Assembly (NCBI GenBank): GCA_019749895.1
Contig: JAIEPG010000003.1
Span: forward strand, 288,140-352,139
DNA length: 64,000 bases
Direction: 5' to 3'
From: Candidatus Babeliales bacterium
Lineage (GTDB): Bacteria > Babelota > Babeliae > Babelales > RVW-14
Made by a program: the position numbers and the translations under genes. The notes under the pieces were generated by a model, which was not told where the DNA came from, did not search any database, and was given only the letters and a program-made list of their open reading frames with translations. Positions 44,762 through 52,426 of the stretch are shown in pieces; within the stretch, counting starts at the first letter, position 1, and every line of letters begins with the position of its first letter.

Positions 44762-45868
44762 TTAATCACTTGATCGTGAAAAATTTATGATCAAGCCAAG
44801 CATACAAAACAAACTCAACAGCGACGTTCCGCCGTAGCTAATAAATGGCAGCCCAAGACCTTTAGTTGGCAACAGGCCCGTAGTAACCATGATATTAATA
44901 ACCGCCTGCAAGGTAATAAACACCACAAAACCAAGCGACGTAAAAAAAGCAAATGAGTCATTCATTTTCAGCGTCAAGCGCAAGCCATACCAAAAGAATA
45001 AAAAGTAGCAGGCAATAACGCCCAAACACCCAACAAAGCCCATCTCTTCAGCAATAATCGAAAAAATAAAGTCGGTATGCTGCATGGGCAAATAGAAAAA
45101 CTTTTGTTTGGAATTGGCAATGCCAAGCCCCCACACATGTCCAGAGCCAATTGCAATGAGCGACTGAATAATCTGAAAGCCCCGCCCCTGCGGGTCTGCC
45201 CACGGATTTAAAAAAATCAAAATGCGATTAAGCCGGTAGGCTTTAGAAAAAGTTAAAAAAAGTAAAACTGGCAACGCGCAGGCCACCGTAATGCCAACGT
45301 GCAACACATTAAACTCGGCAACAAAAAAGAGCACAAACGCGGTTACCAAAATAGTAACTACCGAACCAAAGTCCGGCTGCTTGAGCAGCACCAAAAACGT
45401 TATCCCCAGCACCATTAAAAATGGCAGGTAGCTATGCACAAACGATTGCAAATATCTGCTCTTGCGGTCAAAAAGCACGCCCAGATACACAAATAGCGAC
45501 AACTTTAAAAACTCGCTGGGCTGAAAACTTTTGCCAAAAATATTGAGCCAGCGGCTTGAACCGTGAATGTGAATACCCCCAGAAAAGAAGGTCATTACTG
45601 TCAAACCAAGCGCCACAAAGAAAAAGAGTGAGGCATATTTTTTGAGCCAAGCAATGGGAAACACTGAGCAAACAATAAAACCTAAAAAACTAGGAATTAA
45701 ATACAACAGATGTTTTTTTAAAAAATATTGGGCCGAACCAAATTTTTCTAACGCAAAGACCGAACTTGCTGAATACACAAAAACACAACCGATCAGCGTT
45801 AACAACAACGAAATTCCCAAAAAAATTCGTCGCTCACTTTTGAGCGCACGGTCAAGAACTGGCACCAT
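44762..45868 (-). CDS. ftsW: Peptidoglycan polymerase FtsW (SEDS family)
   Basis: A 368-residue SEDS protein, which polymerises lipid II glycan strands at the septum. About ten membrane helices are seen; SEDS motifs include LKQPDFGSVVTIL, HTDFIFSIIAEEMGF, NIMVTTGLLPTKGLGLPFISYGGTSL-like end (split here by family convention). The start ATG at 45868 follows TTAGGGGG; the longer frame to 46216 only overlaps murD. It follows murD by 46 bp in the hldE-murD-ftsW operon. FtsW rather than RodA is inferred from the murD neighbour and the PTKG motif. Confidence 0.93.
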   Translation of the reverse strand: MVPVLDRALKSERRIFLGISLLLTLIGCVFVYSASSVFALEKFGSAQYFLKKHLLYLIPSFLGFIVCSVFPIAWLKKYASLFFFVALGLTVMTFFSGGIHIHGSSRWLNIFGKSFQPSEFLKLSLFVYLGVLFDRKSRYLQSFVHSYLPFLMVLGITFLVLLKQPDFGSVVTILVTAFVLFFVAEFNVLHVGITVACALPVLLFLTFSKAYRLNRILIFLNPWADPQGRGFQIIQSLIAIGSGHVWGLGIANSKQKFFYLPMQHTDFIFSIIAEEMGFVGCLGVIACYFLFFWYGLRLTLKMNDSFAFFTSLGFVVFITLQAVINIMVTTGLLPTKGLGLPFISYGGTSLLSLFCMLGLIINFSRSSD

Positions 45869-45914
45869 GGCAACACCCCCTAAAAAGATTAGTGGCCCTG
45901 AGGGCCTAAAATTC

Positions 45915-47354
45915 TTACTGGGATGATTGTACTGCGTTTGCTTTGCGCTGAACAAGATCTTTGAAAACACGACCACGATGCTCATAGTTTTCAAATAAAT
46001 CGTAACTGGAACCGCTGGGAGAAAAGAGCACCACATCACCGGGCGCCATATCAACAAAAACTTGGTCAAGCACTTGCTCAAGCGTGCCAAACCGCTGACA
46101 CGAGGCAAACTCGGCACAAGCCGGACCAAAGCAGTAGCGCTTTTTAACATTGGGCATCTCTTGCAGCATTTTTTCAAGTGGTGAGCGATCGGCTCCTTTG
46201 CCAAGCCCACCAACAATTACCAACAGCGGCCTACCACTGCCGGCCAATTTTTCAACCGCCGCCTGCGTAGACTGAATGACGGTTGATTTGGAATCGTTAT
46301 AAAAATCAACACCGCTTACAGCAGCGCACCACTCAAGCCGGTGCTCAACGCCTTTAACCTGGCCCGCGCTTAGTTCTTTTTTTACCACGAACCAATCAAC
46401 ACCAAAAATTTTTAATGCTGCCAAAACAAAAAGCCAGTTTTGCACGAAGGTACTTTGCGGCAGTGTAGCGAGTTCAACCAAAAGCGTTTCTTCAACCACC
46501 TGTTGATTTTGAATGCGCGAAAAGCGCACCCATCCACCACAAACATCCACCACATCGCAGCTCTGCCACAAAAGTGTAGGCATAATAACTTCTCGCGCCT
46601 GCACCGTTACTACGCACGCACGGCTTTGCAAATCTACCAACAAAGCGCGTGCGTCGTAATCGCACAACACTTGGTCTGCAATAATCGCGTGCTGGGCCGC
46701 ACTCTGAAAGCGCATAAGATTATATTTTGCCTGTGCGTACGCGCTCATGGTCCCGTGCCGGTCCAAGTGATTGGGAAAAAAATTGGTCCAAATTGCAATG
46801 TCAGGTGCAAAGCTTTGGTTATATTCCAGCTGCCAACTAGAAAGTTCAAGGACGGCACCATCAACTTCTTGCTGCTGCGCAACAAGATCGAGCATGGCGG
46901 TACCCACATTACCACCCTCTAAAAAGTGCAAAGCATAATCGTTAATAGCAACATGATTGAGCATGTTTGTTAACAATTTGGTGGTACTCGTTTTGCCCAG
47001 CGTACCGGTAATGCCAATGGTTGGTTTTGAGAAAAATGGCACAAACAAATCAAGCTCATTGAGCAGCTTGTTGCTTTGATCATTATACAAACTCAAATCA
47101 AAACCGGGACTGGCAACAACAAAATCATGCATATCAATAAACAGTTGAATATCAACACGCGGCATATGCTGGGCATGATACTCAGAAAGCAGCGCATATT
47201 CCTGCTCTGTTAAGTTTTTTTTGTCCCACACATTAACTGCCAATGCAACAGAAGCCCCAAACAAGCGGTTTGAGAGTTCATGTTCATACGCTTTAATAAA
47301 ACGCAAAACTGACTTGCCAACAATGCCAAATCCTAAAATTCCTATCCGTTTCAT
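45915..47354 (-). CDS. murD: UDP-N-acetylmuramoylalanine-D-glutamate ligase MurD
   Basis: A 479-residue Mur ligase, adding D-Glu to UDP-MurNAc-L-Ala with ATP in the cytoplasm. It has an N-terminal Rossmann-like domain (GILGFGIVGKS), the ATP loop GITGTLGKTSTTKLL (normally GTNGKT, so Leu replaces Asn), ELSSWQLEY (the MurD-type specificity motif), NHLDRHGTM, and the C-terminal HRLEWCAAVSGVDFYNDSK and LIVGGLGKG motifs. It overlaps hldE by four bases and is followed by ftsW. Confidence 0.95.
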   Translation of the reverse strand: MKRIGILGFGIVGKSVLRFIKAYEHELSNRLFGASVALAVNVWDKKNLTEQEYALLSEYHAQHMPRVDIQLFIDMHDFVVASPGFDLSLYNDQSNKLLNELDLFVPFFSKPTIGITGTLGKTSTTKLLTNMLNHVAINDYALHFLEGGNVGTAMLDLVAQQQEVDGAVLELSSWQLEYNQSFAPDIAIWTNFFPNHLDRHGTMSAYAQAKYNLMRFQSAAQHAIIADQVLCDYDARALLVDLQSRACVVTVQAREVIMPTLLWQSCDVVDVCGGWVRFSRIQNQQVVEETLLVELATLPQSTFVQNWLFVLAALKIFGVDWFVVKKELSAGQVKGVEHRLEWCAAVSGVDFYNDSKSTVIQSTQAAVEKLAGSGRPLLVIVGGLGKGADRSPLEKMLQEMPNVKKRYCFGPACAEFASCQRFGTLEQVLDQVFVDMAPGDVVLFSPSGSSYDLFENYEHRGRVFKDLVQRKANAVQSSQ

Positions 47355-48811
47355 GCGCGCTGACTCTGTTGTAACTTTTGAATGGTTTGCGTTGTTGAAC
47401 GGTCTGGCAGCAAATTAATGGTATAAACTTCACCGCCGTACGACATTAACAAATCGTACCCCACCAGCTCTTCACGCTTGTAGTCGCCACCTTTAACCAA
47501 AACGTTTGGCCGCAGATATTCAAGAATTTCTCGCGGTGTGTCTTGATCAAACGCGGTCACAAAATCAACAACCCCCAACGCCGACATAATGATTGCGCGA
47601 TCGGCCAACGTGTTAATTGGCCGCGCTGGGCCTTTGTTTAAGCGGTGCACTGACGCATCGGTATTCAGCGCAACAACCAAAATATCGCCACGCTTTTTAG
47701 CTTCTTTTAAAATATGAATGTGGCCTGCATGCAAAATATCAAAACAGCCGTTGGTAAAAACAATGCGCTTGCCTTCGCTGCGCAGCCACTCAAGCTCAAT
47801 TTTTAAGCGCGCCCAATCATACATAATTTTTTCAGTCACATCAGCTTCGCGGTCTATCAACTCTTCCAGGCTCACGCTGTAGGTTTTAAGATGCGAAATG
47901 GCAACTGAAGCTGCATGGTTGGCCAAGCGCAATGAGACCGTAAGATCTAAATTGTGCGCAAATCCCAGCGCTAAAAAAGCAACTACTGTGTCACCAGCGC
48001 CCGACAAGTCAAAGACTTCACGCTTGCAGGCGGGCGAATGAAAGTCAGTCTCTGCAGAAACAAAATGAATCCCCTGCTCGCCCATTGTTACCATTAAGCC
48101 AGTCAAGTTCAAAGCTTTTATAATCTTGCGTGCATTATCGACCAGAGAATGTTTGCGATCCAGCCCAAAGAACTGAACAATTTGCGCAAACTCAGGCAAG
48201 TTGGGGGTCATGTAGTGCACGCCCTGATACTTATCAAAGTCTGGACCTTTAGGATCGGCCAACACAATACAATTGTTTTGACGCGCAAGCCCCACTACAT
48301 AATCAACCACGTAGCGGTCAATCACCCCTTTTGCATAATCTGAAAGCAACAAAACGCAGCCAGGCTTAATAACTTTTTTTAAACGTTCAATAAGTTGCGT
48401 ACGTTCTTTTTCGGCCAACGGCTCTTTATCTTCATGATCAATGCGCAAACACTGATGATTTTTTGCCATGACTCGCAACTTAGTTGTCGTTGCACGCGTT
48501 TCAGACAAAATAAGATTTTCCGTTGAAATATTACTTTTTTCAAGCAGCTCACAAAACTTTTTGCCACTGCGATCGTGCTGATTAATAACACCAAAGAGCT
48601 GCACATCAAAGCCTATACTTCTACAATTTGCAGCAACATTTGCCGCTCCACCAAGCTGCCATTCACGGTGTTGTTCACGAACAACAGGAACCGGCGCTTC
48701 TGGTGATATGCGATCAACAGAACCAAAAATATATTCATCAAGCATAAGATCGCCAACAATAACAACATTTTTGCGACCGCCGCGCTTAATAAAATTAATA
48801 AGATCCTTCAT
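47351..48811 (-). CDS. hldE: Bifunctional heptose-7-phosphate kinase / heptose-1-phosphate adenylyltransferase HldE
   Basis: A 486-residue HldE (RfaE), which phosphorylates D-glycero-beta-D-manno-heptose 7-phosphate and, after dephosphorylation, adenylylates the 1-phosphate, making ADP-heptose for the LPS core. The N-terminal PfkB-type kinase (1-320) shows GGAANVAAN and the signature GAGDTVVAFLALG; the C-terminal nucleotidyltransferase shows FTNGCFDILHAGHIHIL (about 350-366). Both halves are full length. It starts the operon and overlaps murD by four bases. Confidence 0.95.
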   Translation of the reverse strand: MKDLINFIKRGGRKNVVIVGDLMLDEYIFGSVDRISPEAPVPVVREQHREWQLGGAANVAANCRSIGFDVQLFGVINQHDRSGKKFCELLEKSNISTENLILSETRATTTKLRVMAKNHQCLRIDHEDKEPLAEKERTQLIERLKKVIKPGCVLLLSDYAKGVIDRYVVDYVVGLARQNNCIVLADPKGPDFDKYQGVHYMTPNLPEFAQIVQFFGLDRKHSLVDNARKIIKALNLTGLMVTMGEQGIHFVSAETDFHSPACKREVFDLSGAGDTVVAFLALGFAHNLDLTVSLRLANHAASVAISHLKTYSVSLEELIDREADVTEKIMYDWARLKIELEWLRSEGKRIVFTNGCFDILHAGHIHILKEAKKRGDILVVALNTDASVHRLNKGPARPINTLADRAIIMSALGVVDFVTAFDQDTPREILEYLRPNVLVKGGDYKREELVGYDLLMSYGGEVYTINLLPDRSTTQTIQKLQQSQRA

Positions 48812-48920
48812 TAATATTCCTCACAATCAAGCACCTTGGATGATGTTATTTAAAAAAACTCTTGCGCTGAGTAGGCTTTTAAGCATAACCTATTTGAAAA
48901 AAGAAAAAAGGAGAGAAACC

Positions 48921-49547
48921 ATGAAATTGCAAATCAAATACAACTTTACCGATCTTGATAAGGCACTAGCCATTGCCCGTCAGACAGCTCAGTTTGCAGA
49001 TATTGTAGAAGTTGGAACACTGTTACTTTTTAAAGAAGGCGTTGCAGCGGTTACTGCGTTCAAAAAAAATTTCCCCGACAAACAACTTTATGTTGATGCA
49101 AAAATTGCCGACCGTAGCAAAGAATCTGTTGAACTTTTTGCACAAGCGGGCGCTTCATTTATTTCTGTGCTCTCAAACACGTATTATTACATGATTCAAG
49201 AAGCTGCTCAAACGGCAAAAAAATACAACGCACAAATCGTGTTAGATTTTATCAGCACCGAAATGCCCGGCCAAGCAGCAGCACAAGCAAAAAATCTTGG
49301 CGCTTCAGCCATTTTGCTGCACCGCGCTCGCACACCAGACCAATCAATTGATTTAGAACAAGACTGGGCAAGCGTGCGCGATAACACCGACCTGCCCATT
49401 TTTATTAAAGGAAAAATTGATGCGGAAGTGTTGCGTGATATTGTACCACTCAACCCGCACGGCGTGGTTATTGGTTCTGCAATTACCTATGCCCACAACC
49501 CGGCAGAACAGGCAGAAAGAATTAGTAAGTTGTTGAAACAACGCTAG
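48921..49547 (+). CDS. 3-hexulose-6-phosphate synthase / KGPDC-like TIM-barrel enzyme
   Basis: A 208-residue protein of the orotidine-5'-phosphate decarboxylase suprafamily. GGAGAGAAA precedes the ATG at 48921; the longer frame overlaps hldE and is not real. The signature YVDAKIADRS (catalytic Asp-Lys-Asp), IVEVGTLLLF, QAGASFISVLS and GHGVVIGSAI-like phosphate loop are present. Hexulose-6-phosphate synthase condenses formaldehyde with ribulose 5-phosphate, or runs backwards to make pentoses; 3-keto-gulonate-6-phosphate decarboxylase is the alternative. No isomerase (hxlB) is next to it, so a reverse role in pentose supply is only inferred. Confidence 0.85.
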   Translation: MKLQIKYNFTDLDKALAIARQTAQFADIVEVGTLLLFKEGVAAVTAFKKNFPDKQLYVDAKIADRSKESVELFAQAGASFISVLSNTYYYMIQEAAQTAKKYNAQIVLDFISTEMPGQAAAQAKNLGASAILLHRARTPDQSIDLEQDWASVRDNTDLPIFIKGKIDAEVLRDIVPLNPHGVVIGSAITYAHNPAEQAERISKLLKQR

Positions 49548-49553
49548 ATTTGA

Positions 49554-49755
49554 CCCTTCGAGACGCCCGTCTTCGCCGAAGGCTACACCGGGCTCCTCAG
49601 GGAGGGCGGGGGAGGGAGTGCGGGCGTTTTTCATGCTTTTTTGCTGCTCATAATTTTGTTAAATAATTTTTAATTTTTTTCTTGCAACAATTTTTTCCCG
49701 TTCTCCCTGAGGAGCCTGACGAAGCTTGAAAAGCGAAGACGGGCGTCTCGAAGGG
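49554..49755. repeat. 202-bp inverted-repeat element
   Basis: A 23-bp perfect arm (49554-49576, CCCTTCGAGACGCCCGTC start) is complementary to 49733-49755, and an inner 14-bp arm (GGCTCCTCAGGGAG, 49591-49604) to 49703-49716. Between them lies an AT-rich core. The sequence is GC-rich at the ends and sits between two genes; a related copy lies at 56796-56832. No transposase is present, so it looks like a MITE- or REP-type dispersed element. Confidence 0.8.
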
Positions 49756-49764
49756 CCAACAGGA

Positions 49765-50076
49765 TTAATCCTCAAACTGCTCGTCATCAACAGCCCCACA
49801 ACTTGTTGCACACCGGTCCCACAGCTCTTGCAGGCCAAACCACACAGAAACAACACAACAAACAAGAAGGGGCGCACCAACCGTTGGATCTATAAAAGCC
49901 TCCTGTTCAGGCTCTTTTTCCAGCAGCTGCACACAGTACATAAGCTCGTGCGTGGACAAGCTAGCAAGGTCTTGCTCAGATATTTTTTGATTAGTTGAGT
50001 TAGCTACAGAAACGTATGAAACAGACAAGAGAAAAAAAATAGAACTGATAAAAAATTTCTTGTAAACGCGCAGCAT
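49765..50076 (-). CDS. Small signal-peptide/TM/Cys protein (cluster member 6)
   Basis: A 103-residue protein with AAAGGA before the ATG. A signal peptide (about 1-25) precedes a short helical acidic part (KISEQDLASLSTHELMYC), a membrane segment (about 66-84, with Cys-Cys inside), further Cys (90, 93) and an acidic tail (DDEQFED). It is the last of six consecutive leftward genes of the same plan; it stands 35 bp after its neighbour. Its inverted-repeat neighbour lies ten bases beyond the stop. Function unknown. Confidence 0.65.
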   Translation of the reverse strand: MLRVYKKFFISSIFFLLSVSYVSVANSTNQKISEQDLASLSTHELMYCVQLLEKEPEQEAFIDPTVGAPLLVCCVVSVWFGLQELWDRCATSCGAVDDEQFED

Positions 50077-50111
50077 TTTCGTGATGTCCTTTTATCATGC
50101 ACTCGTTAAAA

Positions 50112-50519
50112 TTAAACTTCCAAATCCTCAGCAGGCACAGGTTCATAATCATGCCCCCGCCAACAAATATTGCAATATCTTTTACACGATTCAAAAAAAT
50201 TATCAAACCGCCCAGCACCATAACATTCACACAATCGTATGGAAAAATAACAAAAGACCCCCGAAAGAATAATTGAGCCAACCAAAGCACCACCCAAAAC
50301 TATGGTTGCTTCAATCGCTTTTTCAGCCCAAACTTCAAGAAAAGCCTCTTGCACACCAGCATCACGCATCAGCAGCGCAATTTCATCAGGCGTGCTCCCT
50401 GCTTGTATTAACTGCTGCAGACAAAGCTCAAGCTCCTGCTCTCCAAAATTTTGGTTGTTTGATGAGTAACAATAACTACTTGCCATGATGCCAATTACTA
50501 AAAAAAATAGTATGAACAT
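50112..50519 (-). CDS. Small signal-peptide/TM/Cys protein (cluster member 5)
   Basis: A 135-residue protein; GCAGGA precedes the ATG. Signal peptide to about 18, then a helix with LIQAGSTPDEIALLMRDAG (about 37-55) that aligns with LVQEGKEPEEILAALQEEA of the next gene, a membrane segment (about 69-93), a juxtamembrane Cys cluster (Cys97, 99, 112, 116, 119) and an acidic end (PAEDLEV). The shared helix motif is good evidence that the cluster members are related. Function unknown. Confidence 0.7.
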   Translation of the reverse strand: MFILFFLVIGIMASSYCYSSNNQNFGEQELELCLQQLIQAGSTPDEIALLMRDAGVQEAFLEVWAEKAIEATIVLGGALVGSIILSGVFCYFSIRLCECYGAGRFDNFFESCKRYCNICWRGHDYEPVPAEDLEV

Positions 50520-50566
50520 AAAAATTTTCCTGCTCGCTATTGTTACTCAATCAACAAAACTAAAAA

Positions 50567-51064
50567 CTATACATCTTCGCGTGCCGTTGTTGTAGCAGTA
50601 GAAGAAGCCTGGTTTCCGGCATTAACTTGATTTGCATCTGCTGACCTGTGCTCTTCTTCATACAGCTGGCCATGGTGGCAACCCATACAGCCACACAGCA
50701 AACCACATAACCATCGCGAACAACCAAATCTCAAGCCACTCTCACAACAATCACGGTTGCAACCGCCATATCGTTTATACCCAGTAGCCCAGCGATATAC
50801 ATAACCGCTAATACAACCAAGAACATAAATAGTAACGCCAATAATCACCTGCTGTTCCATTGGCGACAAAACAAAGCTCTGCTTTTCTTGCTCTGCTTCT
50901 TCTTGCAAAGCCGCCAAAATTTCTTCAGGCTCTTTGCCTTCTTGCACCAACTGAGCAACTACTTGCATCAGCGCAACTTCTTGAGCACTATACTCACGCT
51001 GGCTTTCAGGCACTGCCTTGCCTATCATCAACACACTGAGTATCACGAACAACGTCCTCTTCAT
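50567..51064 (-). CDS. Small signal-peptide/TM/Cys protein (cluster member 4)
   Basis: A 165-residue protein with GGGGGAG before the ATG. Signal peptide to about 17, acidic helix (25-62, with LVQEGKEPEEIL), membrane segment (about 72-90) and then the richest Cys cluster of the family (Cys102, 106, 107, 115, 120, 124, 126, 129, with a His pair at 130-131) followed by a hydrophilic tail. The Cys/His arrangement could bind metal or carry S-acyl groups; neither is shown. Longest member of the cluster. Confidence 0.7.
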   Translation of the reverse strand: MKRTLFVILSVLMIGKAVPESQREYSAQEVALMQVVAQLVQEGKEPEEILAALQEEAEQEKQSFVLSPMEQQVIIGVTIYVLGCISGYVYRWATGYKRYGGCNRDCCESGLRFGCSRWLCGLLCGCMGCHHGQLYEEEHRSADANQVNAGNQASSTATTTAREDV

Positions 51065-51101
51065 AAACTCCCCCTTCTCGTAAAAAAACGGTCCCTAACA
51101 A

Positions 51102-51416
51102 CTAACAACAATTAATACAAGCCATTCTTTCTTTCTTCCTGCAACAAACCATCCAAAATGTATTAAAAGCTGACCACACCACCCCAATTGCACCAAGAAT
51201 AAGACCGGCAAGGGCTATTTCTTCAACCCCAAAACGCGCACTACATTCTTGGTCATTCAGCTCGGCCACCAGCAGCTCAAGCGACATATTCTCTTGTTTC
51301 ATAATTTCTTGCACGTATTCAATAATTTTTTCCTGCTGCAACGCATCAATTTCCTGCGCACGTGCCTGCCCACTCATAAAAAAGCATCCTAGCAACACCA
51401 ACACAAGTTTCTTCAT
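51102..51416 (-). CDS. Small signal-peptide/TM/Cys protein (cluster member 3)
   Basis: A 104-residue protein with AAAGGG before the ATG. Signal peptide (ending ARAQ, about 21), acidic helix (22-60), membrane segment (about 66-90) and a short basic, Cys-rich end (Cys91, 92, 100, 103, 104; VCCRKKERMAC then INCC). The Cys-Lys/Arg end right after the membrane helix resembles sites of S-acylation in eukaryotic membrane proteins. Its terminator-separated neighbour lies 160 bp upstream. Confidence 0.68.
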   Translation of the reverse strand: MKKLVLVLLGCFFMSGQARAQEIDALQQEKIIEYVQEIMKQENMSLELLVAELNDQECSARFGVEEIALAGLILGAIGVVWSAFNTFWMVCCRKKERMACINCC

Positions 51417-51514
51417 TGTAAGCCCTTTCTGGTTAAATAAACCATAGTTTTTGCAACATTTGCTTAAAACTGAGAGGAGTATGCTCCTGCTCTTTTTGTT
51501 TTACAATAGATTGC

Positions 51515-51555
51515 AAAAAAAAGAGCCGGCACGGGATACCCATGCCGGCTCAAAA
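51515..51555 (-). terminator. Intrinsic terminator within the small-protein cluster
   Basis: GAGCCGGCA (51523-51531) pairs perfectly with TGCCGGCTC (51543-51551); on the minus strand a run of eight T follows. It divides the six-gene cluster into an upstream part attached to the ligase gene and a downstream part of four genes. Confidence 0.88.
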
Positions 51556-51576
51556 TAGTACTCAAAACTAAGAAAA

Positions 51577-51960
51577 CTAAAGCTCTTCGCTGCTGTGCCC
51601 CCCACTACCACTTTCTCCGTCGTCACTCGAGCTTTGGTCGTATGCGTGATCAAATTGATCTTTTTGACGTAGCGTGCGCACCAAGCATACTAACAAAAAA
51701 AGTACCACCACACTACCGCCCATTCCGAGCATGCTCAGCGCAATAATGCCCCCGTCAGTCAACAATAATTCCTGGCGGTCAGCATCAACAAGTTTTTTTG
51801 CCAATGCCTGGGCATCTTGCTTCGCAAAGCCCGCTTCATGCAGCACACGCTCTATGGACACCTTATCAGCATGCCTCAGGGCATCACAAGCAACTTTGCT
51901 CGCGTTCACGTTGCCAATCATTAAAAATGTAGATAACAAAAAAATTCGCTGCATAACCAT
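51577..51960 (-). CDS. Small signal-peptide/TM protein (cluster member 2)
   Basis: A 127-residue protein; GAGGATGAAGC precedes the ATGs at 51960 and 51954. Signal peptide to about 20, a helical acidic/basic part (LHEAGFAKQDAQALAKKL), a membrane segment (about 70-95) with one Cys near the end, and a long acidic Ser/Asp/Gly-rich tail (YDQSSSDDGESGSGG). It lacks the juxtamembrane Cys cluster, so it may be a divergent member. A strong terminator follows. Confidence 0.66.
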   Translation of the reverse strand: MVMQRIFLLSTFLMIGNVNASKVACDALRHADKVSIERVLHEAGFAKQDAQALAKKLVDADRQELLLTDGGIIALSMLGMGGSVVVLFLLVCLVRTLRQKDQFDHAYDQSSSDDGESGSGGHSSEEL

Positions 51961-52036
51961 GGTGCTTCATCCTCTGGAAAAATAAACTTAAAACGCGGCC
52001 CTAAGTTTATGGAAAAAATATCTTTTTTCAAGCCAA

Positions 52037-52426
52037 TTAAACGTCCTCGCCATCAGACGCGGAGTGGCTCAATTCGCCATTAAAATCATCGTCACGACCA
52101 TCAAGCTCTAGGTAATTTTCACAAGAGAATAGACGCCTCAAGGGTTCAAGGCAATGACTTATACAATAAAGCAAAAGCAGGCATCCAAGAGACGCACCAA
52201 CAAGAAGCTGAATCTGGAATTCTTCGAGCGCAAAAGCACGGCGCTCTTCCTGGCCTTCACCGCTCAAAAGATCCTGTAATTCACGTGCAATATCAGCATC
52301 ATTCAAAGACACAACCACATCACTTTCTCTCAACAATTGACGAATACTACCGACCGGCAGACACGCAGCAACAGAAGAGTTACATAAACCAACAAGCAAA
52401 ACAATGGGTGCAAAAAAATTACGCAT
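52037..52426 (-). CDS. Small signal-peptide/TM/Cys protein (cluster member 1)
   Basis: A 129-residue protein starting at ATG 52426, inside the last codons of the ligase gene (8-bp overlap); longer frames are antisense or ligase-derived. Signal peptide to about 20 (ending SSVAA), acidic helix (28-68), membrane segment (about 71-91) with Cys at 82, 88, 92 and 102, and an acidic tail (DGRDDDFNGE). The overlap implies translational coupling with the DNA ligase, an odd pairing of functions. Confidence 0.7.
   Translation of the reverse strand: MRNFFAPIVLLVGLCNSSVAACLPVGSIRQLLRESDVVVSLNDADIARELQDLLSGEGQEERRAFALEEFQIQLLVGASLGCLLLLYCISHCLEPLRRLFSCENYLELDGRDDDFNGELSHSASDGEDV

Noticed and set aside
45869..46216. 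N-terminal extension of ftsW
   Set aside because: The extra 116 residues are murD codons in another frame, basic and unlike FtsW; the ATG at 45868 has a good ribosome-binding site and fits family length.
48708..48920. N-terminal extension of the hexulose-phosphate-synthase-like gene
   Set aside because: It runs antisense to hldE and lacks family similarity; the ATG at 48921 has GGAGAGAAA before it.
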